Positions 1 to 5,612 of a stretch of 13,845 bases of DNA are shown here, in pieces; position 1 is the first letter of the stretch, and every line of letters starts with the position of its first letter. The notes under the pieces were generated by a model. The model was not told where the DNA came from and searched no databases. It saw only the letters and a list, made by a program, of their open reading frames with translations. Origin of the DNA: Actinomycetota bacterium (GTDB lineage Bacteria > Actinomycetota > Thermoleophilia > Gaiellales > Gaiellaceae). The stretch spans positions 1 through 13,845 of the forward strand of contig VAYE01000048.1 of NCBI GenBank assembly GCA_005883235.1, read 5' to 3'. A program made the translations under genes and the position numbers.

Positions 1-450
1 GACGACGCCGCCGATCAGATCCGGATCGACGCTTCGCGTCGCCTCGACCTTGCGGCCCGAGGCCTGCTCGATCTGCTTCAGGATCCGACGCTCCTCGGCG
101 CCGGAGAGCTCGCGCGCGGTCGTGAGCTCCACCTCGAGCCGGCGCTCGTCGGCCGCGGCGAGGCGCTCGAGCTCCCGGTGGATCTCCTCGATCTGGCCGG
201 TGCGCCCCTTCGCGGAGAGGAGCCGGAGGAAGTTCCGGACGAGCTCGTCGGCGCCGCCGAGCACGTCGTCGAGCGCGTCTGCGCGGGCGCGCGGATCGAC
301 CTGCGGGTTCCGCAGCAGCTCGCGCAGCTCGGGCACCTCCTCGACCGCCGCCACGAAGTCTCCGAGCTCCTCGCGCACCCGGTCGAGGCGGCCCTGCTCC
401 TTGGCAGCGTCGAAGAGGGCGCGCGCGTAGATGCGGTGCGCGACGGCTAT
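1..450 (-). CDS. atpH: ATP synthase F1 subunit delta (partial, C-terminus off the left edge)
   Basis: This encodes the F1 delta subunit, the peripheral-stalk protein that joins the F1 head to the b subunits on the cytoplasmic side of the membrane. My translation gives 150 residues. The N-terminus reads AVAHRIYARALFDAAKEQGR, typical of the family. The middle is helical (VRNFLRLLSAKGRTGQIEEI), and the visible end VDPDLIGGVV is the start of the conserved C-terminal sheet. Family members are about 175-180 aa, so some 25-30 residues are missing. The frame has no ATG, GTG or TTG near the expected start. The best start is ATA at 450-448, whose last two bases are the first two of the atpF stop TAG. 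A GGAGGAG ribosome binding site lies 5 bases upstream (456-462). The first canonical start in frame is a GTG at 378-376, which would remove 24 conserved residues. Identity is certain; the start codon is inferred. Confidence 0.93.
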   Translation of the reverse strand, partial: MAVAHRIYARALFDAAKEQGRLDRVREELGDFVAAVEEVPELRELLRNPQVDPRARADALDDVLGGADELVRNFLRLLSAKGRTGQIEEIHRELERLAAADERRLEVELTTARELSGAEERRILKQIEQASGRKVEATRSVDPDLIGGVV

Positions 451-971
451 CTCGTCTCCTCCAGCACGGAGAAGTCGAGGTCCGAGACTGCGTCCTCGAT
501 CAGGCGGCGGTGGTCGTCGTCGTCGAGGACCTTGCCGGTCACCTTCGAGGCGGCGACGATCGTCAGCTCGGCGACCTCGGCGCGAATCTGGCCGAGCGCA
601 CGCTGCGTCTCGGCCTCGATCTGGCGCCGCGTCTCCTCGAGCCGCCGGTGCCGGTCGGCCTCGGTCTCCTCCTTCACGCGTTCGCGCTGCGCCTCGGCGA
701 CCCGCCGCGCGTCGGCGAGGATCCCCTCGGCCTCACTTCGGGCCTGGCCGATCAGGCTGCGGTGCTCCTCGAGCAGCCGGCGGGCCTCGGCGCGCGCTTC
801 CTCCGCCTCTTCGAGCGACCGGCGGATGCGCTCACGCCGCTCGTCGATCATCTTCTGGATCGGCCCGAACGCATAGCGCCTGAGCACGAAGAGCGTGATC
901 AGGAACGCGAGGATCGTCCAGATCATCAGACCCGGAGTGACCTTGATGAGCGCGTTGGACGCGAGCGCCAT
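447..971 (-). CDS. atpF: ATP synthase F0 subunit b
   Basis: This is the b subunit of the F0 peripheral stalk, a membrane-anchored coiled-coil dimer that holds the stator. The 174-aa product is the usual length. It has one N-terminal transmembrane helix (about residues 12-30, GLMIWTILAFLITLFVL), then FGPIQKMIDERRERI, which leads into a long charged coiled coil rich in Glu, Arg and Ala (about 42-135). The C-terminal part ELTIVAASKVTGKVL is the segment that contacts the delta subunit. The ATG at 971-969 shares one base with the atpE stop (TGATG), so translation is probably coupled; I see no clear separate ribosome binding site. The stop TAG at 449-447 overlaps the proposed ATA start of atpH. Only one b-type gene is seen and delta is separate, so this is not the mycobacterial b-delta fusion. 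Confidence 0.95.
   Translation of the reverse strand: MALASNALIKVTPGLMIWTILAFLITLFVLRRYAFGPIQKMIDERRERIRRSLEEAEEARAEARRLLEEHRSLIGQARSEAEGILADARRVAEAQRERVKEETEADRHRRLEETRRQIEAETQRALGQIRAEVAELTIVAASKVTGKVLDDDDHRRLIEDAVSDLDFSVLEETR
456..462 (-). promoter_or_regulatory. Strong ribosome binding site that decides the atpH ATA start
   Basis: The minus strand reads GGAGGAG inside the last codons of atpF, followed by 5 bases (ACGAG) and then ATA at 450-448. This strength and spacing match the AGGAGG box 5 bases before the GTG of atpE in the same operon, and they support initiation at the non-canonical ATA. Confidence 0.65.
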
Positions 972-1243
972 CAGCTGGGGATGAGCACGTAGGCGAGCAG
1001 GCCGCCGATCAGACCGTAGAAGACGACCGCCTCGGTGAGCGCGAAGCCGAGCCACTGGATGCCCTGCAGCTCGCCGCGGAGCTCGGGCTGCCTGGCCACG
1101 GACTGGATCATCGAGCCGAAGATGTTGCCGATGCCGACGCCGGCTCCGAGCGAGCCGAGGCCGATGCCGAGCGCGAGCGCGATCGCCTTCCCGGCCTTGA
1201 CCGTGTCGTGCGACGCGGCAGCGAGGACAAGGGTGTGCAGCAC
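971..1243 (-). CDS. atpE: ATP synthase F0 subunit c (rotor ring)
   Basis: This is the c subunit, which forms the rotating membrane ring that carries protons. It has 90 aa and two transmembrane hairpin helices. Helix 1 holds the glycine-rich packing motif (ALGIGLGSLGAGVGIGN, residues 24-40). The cytoplasmic loop is RQPE (51-54). Helix 2 carries the ion-binding carboxylate Glu71 in GFALTEAVVFYGL. Glu71 is followed by Ala rather than Ser/Thr, which argues for a proton-type rather than a sodium-type ring (inference). The start is GTG at 1243-1241, with a strong AGGAGG box 5 bases upstream that overlaps the atpB stop codon. The stop shares one base with the atpF start. An optimal ribosome binding site fits the high c:a copy ratio needed in the complex. 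Confidence 0.96.
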   Translation of the reverse strand: MLHTLVLAAASHDTVKAGKAIALALGIGLGSLGAGVGIGNIFGSMIQSVARQPELRGELQGIQWLGFALTEAVVFYGLIGGLLAYVLIPS

Positions 1244-1248
1244 GGGAA

Positions 1249-1254
1249 CCTCCT
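1249..1254 (-). promoter_or_regulatory. Consensus ribosome binding site of atpE, overlapping the atpB stop
   Basis: The minus strand reads TAGGAGG followed by 5 bases and the GTG start of atpE. The TAG stop of atpB is the first part of this box, so termination of atpB and initiation of atpE use the same bases. It is among the best Shine-Dalgarno matches in the window. Confidence 0.8.
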
Positions 1255-2119
1255 AGTGCTCCGGCTCGATCGCCGAGCCGATGTAGATGGCTGACAGGGC
1301 GGCGAAGATGAACGCCTGGATCGAGACGACGATGATCACCTCGAAGAGGTAGAAGAGCGTCGCGAAGAGGACCGAGAAGGGCGCGAGGTAGATCGACTGC
1401 AGCACGAAGATGAGCCCGATGAAGGTCAGGATCAGCATGTGCCCCGCGAGCATGTTCGCGAAGAGACGGACTGAGAGCGACACGAGCCGCATGAACTGCC
1501 CGAGCACCTCGAGGACGGCGATCAGCCCGAGCAGCGGCGCCGCTTTCAGGCTCAGCTTCGGGAGGCCGGTCGGCATCCAGCTCTTGAGGTAGGGCACGAC
1601 GCCGTTCTCGCGGATGCCCTCGACGTGGGTGAACACCCACGTCATCAGCGCCAGCGCCAGGGTCACGGACAGCGACGACGTGGCTGCGTAGATCCCCCAC
1701 ACGGGAATGTGGTGCCACGTCTCGCCGGTGAGGGGCAGCGGGATGAACCCGAGCATGTTCACGACCCAGATGAAGAGCATCAAGGTCGCGACGTACGGGA
1801 ACCAGCGCCCGATCGCCTTCGACGGCAGGCCCTGCTCGGCAACCTGCGTCTGGGCGATCTCGTAGATCTGCTCGCCGATCGTCCCGCGGCGGCTCAGCGA
1901 CGGGCCGCGCATGAGGACGAGGCCGATGAGGATCGTCAGCCCGGAGCCGATCAACAGGTACGCGACGGCCTTGGTGATCGAGAGGTCGACCGGGCCGAGG
2001 TGGATCGGGACCCACGTGCGCTGCTCGAATTCCTTGGAGGGGTCGAATGTCCCGCGCGCGAGCGCCGAGCCGGGGAAGGCGAGGGCGAGCAGCGTGAGCG
2101 AGGCCAGGAGCCGCTTCAT
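1253..2119 (-). CDS. atpB: ATP synthase F0 subunit a (proton channel)
   Basis: This is the a subunit, which forms the two proton half-channels against the c-ring. It has 288 aa. The essential arginine is Arg218 in SVRLFANMLAGH, with Asn222 following; Gln268 in SIQAFIFAALSAIYI matches the Gln of the final helix. At the positions of E. coli Glu219 and His245, this protein has His227 and Glu260 (YLFEVI), the swapped pair known from many other bacteria and mitochondria. The N-terminus (MKRLLASLTLLALAFPGSALA) looks like a cleavable signal peptide, followed by about 30 hydrophilic residues before the first membrane helix (about 50-70). The ATG at 2119-2117 overlaps the upstream gene's stop (ATGA). 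No good ribosome binding site is visible, so coupling is likely. Confidence 0.96.
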   Translation of the reverse strand: MKRLLASLTLLALAFPGSALARGTFDPSKEFEQRTWVPIHLGPVDLSITKAVAYLLIGSGLTILIGLVLMRGPSLSRRGTIGEQIYEIAQTQVAEQGLPSKAIGRWFPYVATLMLFIWVVNMLGFIPLPLTGETWHHIPVWGIYAATSSLSVTLALALMTWVFTHVEGIRENGVVPYLKSWMPTGLPKLSLKAAPLLGLIAVLEVLGQFMRLVSLSVRLFANMLAGHMLILTFIGLIFVLQSIYLAPFSVLFATLFYLFEVIIVVSIQAFIFAALSAIYIGSAIEPEH

Positions 2120-2505
2120 CGCGCGCCGCCGAAGTAGGCGAACAGCGAGAGCCCGAGCTCGAACGTGTAGGCGAGCGCGTACGTGAGGACGACCGCCACC
2201 GCGAGGTGCGGATCGGAGACCGCAGTCGCGAGGAGCACCACGAGCAGCCCCACCGCCTTGAAGAAGAGCCCGAACGCCTGCACGCCTGAGGCGGCGAGAT
2301 TACCCGTGCGCGCCTGGAGACGCCTCAGCAGCAGGTCGAGCGCCTGCACGCCGAGCCAGAGCACCGCGGCGAGCGCCCATCCCGTCACCCGCCACCCGGC
2401 GAGCAGGAACACCGGCAGCGCGAGCGCGAGGACGAGCGCGCCGCCGAGCGCCGGCAGGAGCCGTCCCGGCACCGGCCGCGGCGTGACGAAGAGCGCCGCT
2501 CTCAC
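2116..2505 (-). CDS. atpI: ATP synthase protein I-like four-helix membrane protein
   Basis: This small 129-aa membrane protein sits directly upstream of atpB, the standard place for AtpI, a helper for c-ring assembly that in some bacteria works with AtpZ and has been linked to Mg2+/Ca2+ movement. Four hydrophobic helices can be drawn at about residues 18-37, 42-60, 75-95 and 100-124. The third holds FFKAVGLLVVLL and the fourth TYALAYTFELGLSLFAYF, in keeping with the AtpI layout. Sequence motifs in this family are weak, so the call rests on helix pattern plus position. The start is GTG at 2505-2503, which overlaps the preceding stop as GTGA. The frame stays open further upstream to an ATG at 2943, but that stretch is antisense to other genes and does not look like protein. 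Confidence 0.8.
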   Translation of the reverse strand: MRAALFVTPRPVPGRLLPALGGALVLALALPVFLLAGWRVTGWALAAVLWLGVQALDLLLRRLQARTGNLAASGVQAFGLFFKAVGLLVVLLATAVSDPHLAVAVVLTYALAYTFELGLSLFAYFGGAR

Positions 2506-2705
2506 GAGAATGCGCCCCGGTACCGCCGGTAGACCGAGTAGACGCCCGCCGGAATCCCGACGACGGCTCCGCCCAGGCAGCCGAGGCCGAACGAGCCGGC
2601 GGCCCACCCGATGAGAGCGCCGATCGCGATCGCCGCCGCCGTGACGCCGATCAGGATCCCGCCGGCGCCGGCGGGCTCGAACGTCTGGCGTGAGCCCGGC
2701 TCCAT
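2502..2705 (-). CDS. AtpZ-like two-helix membrane protein, first gene of the atp operon
   Basis: This is a 67-aa protein with two hydrophobic helices (about residues 16-36 and 40-57) and a basic tail (YRRYRG). The glycine-rich pattern AIGALIGWAAGSFGLGCLGG followed by a second helix resembles the AtpZ family (putative F0F1 subunit, PF09527), which often precedes atpI. The ATG at 2705-2703 has no Shine-Dalgarno sequence, but a TATGCT box ends 8 bases upstream, which suggests a leaderless message. The stop overlaps the GTG start of the atpI-like gene. The family assignment is moderate because the protein is short. It could be a lineage-specific small membrane protein, but the operon position makes an ATP synthase assembly role likely. 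Confidence 0.7.
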   Translation of the reverse strand: MEPGSRQTFEPAGAGGILIGVTAAAIAIGALIGWAAGSFGLGCLGGAVVGIPAGVYSVYRRYRGAFS

Positions 2706-2713
2706 TCACCGGG

Positions 2714-2719
2714 AGCATA
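2714..2719 (-). promoter_or_regulatory. Probable -10 box of the atp operon (TATGCT), leaderless start
   Basis: The minus strand reads TATGCT, then 8 bases, then the ATG of the AtpZ-like gene. The hexamer fits the actinobacterial TANNNT -10 pattern, and the distance places the transcript start at or next to the ATG. No convincing -35 is seen 17-19 bases upstream. The same hexamer occurs in mirror image at 2785-2790. Confidence 0.45.
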
Positions 2720-2784
2720 TCAGCGGATTCGGGGAGCTTGTGACAGCGGAAATCGGCTTTTCTCAACGATCCTGGCCGACTTTG

Positions 2785-2790
2785 TATGCT
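2785..2790 (+). promoter_or_regulatory. Probable -10 box of the hydrolase gene (TATGCT), leaderless start
   Basis: TATGCT is followed by 7 bases and then GTG at 2798-2800, which is in frame with the hydrolase. Transcription starting about 7 bases after the box would begin at this GTG. Neither the GTG nor the ATG at 2786 has a Shine-Dalgarno sequence. With the box at 2714-2719, GGAGCATA (2712-2719) and TATGCTCC (2785-2792) form a perfect 8-base inverted repeat. Confidence 0.45.
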
Positions 2791-2797
2791 CCGCTTC

Positions 2798-3532
2798 GTG
2801 CACGTCGAAACGGTCGGCCGCGGGCCGCGGGTGGTGCTCGTCCACGGCAGCGTCGGCAACGGCTGGAGCACCTGGTCGGCGCAGCGCCCGCTGGCGGAGC
2901 GCTTCACGCTCGTCGTCCCGGACCGGCCCGGCTCGCCGCCCAACCCGCCGGTCGATCACGTCGACTTCGAGGAGCAGGCGCCGCTCGTCGCCGAGCTGCT
3001 CGAGGACGGGGCGCACCTCGTCGGCCACTCCTACGGCGGCGTCATCTCGCTGTACGCGGCGGGGCTCAGGCCCGACGCCGTTCGCTCGCTGACCGTGATC
3101 GAGCCGCCGGCGTTCGGCATCGCGGACCACCCCGACGTCGACCGGCTCGTCGGCCGGCTGGCCGTGCTGTGGAGCGACGCCGGGCCGACCGATCCCGCCG
3201 TCTTCCTCAGCGAGTTCTCGAGCCGCGTCATCGGGCGAGCAGTTCCGCCGGATCGCGACCTCTCGCCCGAGCTCGAGCAGGGGGTGCGGACGCTGATGGT
3301 CGAGCGCAACCCGTGGGAAGCCGACCCGCCGCTCGGCGCGCTGGCGCGAGCGCTGTTCCCCAAGCTCGTCGTCTCGGGCGGCCACAGCGGGGCGTTCGAC
3401 GCCGTGTGCGACGTGCTCGAGCGGCGGCTCGGCGCCGAACGCGCCGTGCTGCCGGGCGCCGCGCACAACGCCCAACGGGCGCCGGGCTTCAACGACCTCC
3501 TCGTCAGCTTCGTCGAGCGGTCAGCGCGATGA
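2798..3532 (+). CDS. Alpha/beta hydrolase of unknown substrate
   Basis: This is a cytoplasmic alpha/beta-hydrolase-fold enzyme, a single-domain protein of 244 aa from GTG 2798 (248 aa if the ATG at 2786 is used). Numbered from the ATG, the oxyanion-loop motif VLVHGSVGN is at 17-25, the nucleophile elbow GHSYGG has Ser82, and the C-terminal His227 lies in PGAAHNAQRAPG. Asp205 in SGGHSGAFDAV is the likely acid. There is no signal peptide. The start at 2798 gives the family-like beginning HVETVGRGPRVVLVHG and fits a leaderless promoter, so I prefer it. It is one of only two plus-strand genes; it is divergent from the atp operon and convergent with wecA 28 bases downstream. The substrate cannot be told; esterase, lactonase or C-C hydrolase are all possible. 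Confidence 0.88.
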   Translation: MHVETVGRGPRVVLVHGSVGNGWSTWSAQRPLAERFTLVVPDRPGSPPNPPVDHVDFEEQAPLVAELLEDGAHLVGHSYGGVISLYAAGLRPDAVRSLTVIEPPAFGIADHPDVDRLVGRLAVLWSDAGPTDPAVFLSEFSSRVIGRAVPPDRDLSPELEQGVRTLMVERNPWEADPPLGALARALFPKLVVSGGHSGAFDAVCDVLERRLGAERAVLPGAAHNAQRAPGFNDLLVSFVERSAR

Positions 3533-3560
3533 GGTTGCGCGACCGGCTCGAGCGCATCGG

Positions 3561-4691
3561 TCAGGCCGTCTTGCGCGCCGCGGCTGCCCGCGCCTCGGCC
3601 TCGCGCCGGCGGATGCGCGGATTCGCCAGCTTGACGATCTCCAGCAGATAGACCATGTAGATCGAGGCCGCGAGCGCCGCGAGCCCGATCCCGCCGACCG
3701 CGACGCTTCGCCAGAGGTGCCACGAGCCGTGCGCGTGCGGCCGGATGAAGCGCGTCGCGAGGGCCGCGCCGGCGAGCGTGCCGCACCAGAAGTAGATGTA
3801 GGCGACGGCGCGTCGCTGCGAGAAGCCGATGTTCAGGAACCGGTGGTGGAGGTGCGCGCGGTCGGCGGCGTAGACGGGGCGTCCGTGCTTCACCCGCCTC
3901 GCGACCACGAAGGACGTGTCGATGATCGGCACGGCGAGGACGAGGAGCGGGAAGAAGAGCGAGGCGATCGCAGCCGTCTTGAGCAACGACTGGATCGAGA
4001 TCGCGGCCAGCATGAATCCGAGCAGGAGCGCCCCCGAGTCGCCCATGAAGATCCGTGCCGGGTAGAAGTTGTGCCGCAGGAAGCCGAGGGTCGCGCCGAG
4101 GACGATCGCGGTCGTGATCGCCGCCTGTGGCTTGCCGAGCGAGAGCGCGATCAGGCTGAACGTCCCGGCCGAGATCGCGCAGACGCCCGCAGCGAGACCG
4201 TCCAGGCCGTCGAGGAAGTTGACCATGTTCATGATCCCGACGATCCAGACGACGCTGAGCGGGATCCCGACCCACTCCGGCAGCTGGTGGATGCCGACGA
4301 TCGGGAACGTGAAGCGGTGCACCCAGATCCCGAAGCCGGTCGGGATGGACGCCGCGACGATCTGGCCGCCGAGCTTCTCCCACCAGCGCAGGCCGCGGAA
4401 GTCGTCGACCGCTCCGACCGTCGTCGCCACGGCTGCGCCGAGGAGGAGCCCGCGCGTCTCGCGCGCGAGGTCGAGGAACGCGAGCGCGGGGACGAAGATG
4501 CCGAGGAAGAGCGCGAGCCCCCCGAGGCGCGGCACCGCGCGGCGATTGACGCGGCGGGCGTCGGGCTCGTCGACGACGCCGAGGAGGCGCGCCATCCCGC
4601 CCACGGCCGGGGTCAGAAGGACGACGATCGCGAGGGCGAGCGCGGCCCCGTAGAGAACCTGGAGGTGGTCTTCGAGGGTGCGCCAGACCAC
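3561..4691 (-). CDS. wecA: Undecaprenyl-phosphate sugar-1-phosphate transferase (WecA/TagO family)
   Basis: This integral membrane enzyme transfers a sugar-1-phosphate, probably GlcNAc-1-P from UDP-GlcNAc, to undecaprenyl or decaprenyl phosphate, starting synthesis of a cell-envelope polymer. The 376-aa product has about ten hydrophobic helices. Family motifs are in order: Asp96-Asp97 (AVDDFRGL), NFLDGLDGLAAG (158-169), the ARIFMGDSG loop (212-220), Asp258 in PIIDT, and the cytoplasmic HLHHR (280-284) that marks WecA/TagO rather than MraY. The C-terminus is a basic Ala/Arg tail. The start is GTG at 4691-4689, 5 bases after the upp stop; a later ATG at codon 33 would cut the first helix. Mycobacteria also have this gene (rfe/wecA) just before atpI-atpB, which fits here apart from the hydrolase in between. 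Sugar specificity is inferred. Confidence 0.9.
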   Translation of the reverse strand: MVWRTLEDHLQVLYGAALALAIVVLLTPAVGGMARLLGVVDEPDARRVNRRAVPRLGGLALFLGIFVPALAFLDLARETRGLLLGAAVATTVGAVDDFRGLRWWEKLGGQIVAASIPTGFGIWVHRFTFPIVGIHQLPEWVGIPLSVVWIVGIMNMVNFLDGLDGLAAGVCAISAGTFSLIALSLGKPQAAITTAIVLGATLGFLRHNFYPARIFMGDSGALLLGFMLAAISIQSLLKTAAIASLFFPLLVLAVPIIDTSFVVARRVKHGRPVYAADRAHLHHRFLNIGFSQRRAVAYIYFWCGTLAGAALATRFIRPHAHGSWHLWRSVAVGGIGLAALAASIYMVYLLEIVKLANPRIRRREAEARAAAARKTA

Positions 4692-4696
4692 GGGCG

Positions 4697-5344
4697 CTAC
4701 TTCGTCCCGTAGAGCCGGTCGCCTGCGTCGCCGAGCCCGGGGACGATGAAGCCGCGCTCGTTGAGGCCTCGGTCGATCGCCGCGCAGACGATGTGGACGT
4801 CCGGGTGGAGCGAGTGCAGGTGCTCGATCCCCTCGGGGGCGGCGACGAGGCAGACGAGCGTGACCGACTGCGCGCCCGCGTCTTTCACCGTCGAGACGGC
4901 CGCTGCGCTCGAGTTGCCGGTGGCGAGCATCGGGTCGAGCACGATCGCGTCACGCCGCTCGAGGTCGGCGGGGAGCTTCACGTAGTACTCCACCGGCTCG
5001 AGGGTCTCCTCGTCCCGGTAGAGCCCGATGAAGCCGACCCGCGCGCCCGAGACGAGCGAGAGGAAGCCGTCGAGCATCCCCATTCCCGCCCGCAGGACCG
5101 GGCAGACGGCGACCTTCTTGCCCGAGATCCGCTGGGCGGGCATGCGCTCGAGCGGCGTCTCGATCTCGACCGTCTCGGTCGGGAAGTCCTTCGTCGCCTC
5201 GTAAGTGAGGAGAAGCGTCAGCTCGTTCGCGAGCTTGCGGAAGTGGACGGTCGGCGTGTCCTTGTCGCGCAGGTACGAGAGCTTGTGCTGGACGAGCGGA
5301 TGCTTGACCTCGGTGACGCGACCGGTGGTGACCGCTGCGTTCAA
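4697..5344 (-). CDS. upp: Uracil phosphoribosyltransferase
   Basis: This salvage enzyme converts uracil and PRPP into UMP in the cytoplasm. The product is 215 aa. Motifs: HPLVQHKLSYLRD (15-27) at the N-terminus, CPVLRAGMGM (81-90), the PRPP-binding loop VLDPMLATGNS (135-145), and the uracil-binding end GFIVPGLGDAGDRLYGTK (198-215). The frame runs on upstream, but the only sensible start is TTG at 5344-5342, giving about ten residues before TEVKHPLVQ, near the usual family length of about 208-210. No Shine-Dalgarno sequence is seen; a TAGCAT box lies 10 bases before the TTG. The wecA gene follows after 5 bases, so the two are probably co-transcribed. In Bacillus upp also sits between glyA and atpI. 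Confidence 0.94.
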   Translation of the reverse strand: MNAAVTTGRVTEVKHPLVQHKLSYLRDKDTPTVHFRKLANELTLLLTYEATKDFPTETVEIETPLERMPAQRISGKKVAVCPVLRAGMGMLDGFLSLVSGARVGFIGLYRDEETLEPVEYYVKLPADLERRDAIVLDPMLATGNSSAAAVSTVKDAGAQSVTLVCLVAAPEGIEHLHSLHPDVHIVCAAIDRGLNERGFIVPGLGDAGDRLYGTK

Positions 5345-5354
5345 GCCGCGGTCA

Positions 5355-5360
5355 ATGCTA
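5355..5360 (-). promoter_or_regulatory. Possible -10 box of upp (TAGCAT)
   Basis: TAGCAT on the minus strand ends 10 bases before the TTG start of upp and would give a transcript with almost no leader. It overlaps the stop codon of the propeller remnant. No -35 is recognisable, so this is weak. Confidence 0.28.
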
Positions 5361-5612
5361 ACGCCAGTCGAACGGCACCTCCGAGATCCGCGGCGTTCGC
5401 GTGATGCGACGCAGCCCGCGGCCGTTCCTCGCCACGGATGCGAGGTCGGATTGATCGTCGTCGAATTGCGCGAACGCGATCCGGCGGCCGTCCGGCGACC
5501 ACGTCGGCGACGTCCCCGGCACGAGACGGCGCTGGCCGCTCCCATCGGGGCTCATCGTCCAGATCCACGACGGCCGAGGCTGTTCGGAGGTCGTACGAGG
5601 TGTGTTTGGGTC
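5358..5612 (-). pseudogene. Remnant of a TolB/PD40-type beta-propeller gene
   Basis: Between glyA and upp, the minus strand codes for 84 residues ending at TAG 5360-5358 that resemble the C-terminal blades of a TolB-like (PD40) propeller. The pieces are IWTMSPDGSGQRRL, then SPTWSPDGRRIAF, then ARNGRGLRRIT. The W-SPDG-IAF pattern is the hallmark of this repeat. Full proteins have many such repeats and a signal peptide; here only about one and a half blades remain. The frame is closed upstream by the glyA stop TAA (5615-5613), which lies in the same frame. The only internal ATG (5555-5553) lies inside the first blade and has no good ribosome binding site. I therefore read it as the 3' end of a lost gene. 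It could alternatively be a translated 65-aa peptide, or a short extension of GlyA by stop-codon readthrough; both seem unlikely. Confidence 0.65.

Noticed and set aside
447..2015. A 522-codon minus-strand frame running from atpB into atpF
   Set aside because: Only its last 174 codons, from 971, are protein-like (atpF). The upstream part is out of frame with atpB and atpE.
2506..2943. Upstream extension of the atpI-like frame to an ATG at 2943
   Set aside because: It would run through atpZ, the promoter region and antisense to the hydrolase. The GTG overlap at 2505 fits the operon.
3541..3561. Inverted repeat GACCG/CGGTC around GCTCGAGC between the convergent hydrolase and wecA ends
   Set aside because: The stem is only 5 base pairs with a 12-base gap and no T-run, so I do not call it a terminator.
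3529..3651. Short plus-strand frame starting ATGAGG over the hydrolase stop
   Set aside because: It looks like a coupled gene start, but it is just the antisense of the basic WecA tail and has no domain.
3717..4712. A 331-codon plus-strand frame opposite wecA
   Set aside because: Composition is charged and repetitive, an antisense shadow of a membrane protein gene with all WecA motifs on the other strand.
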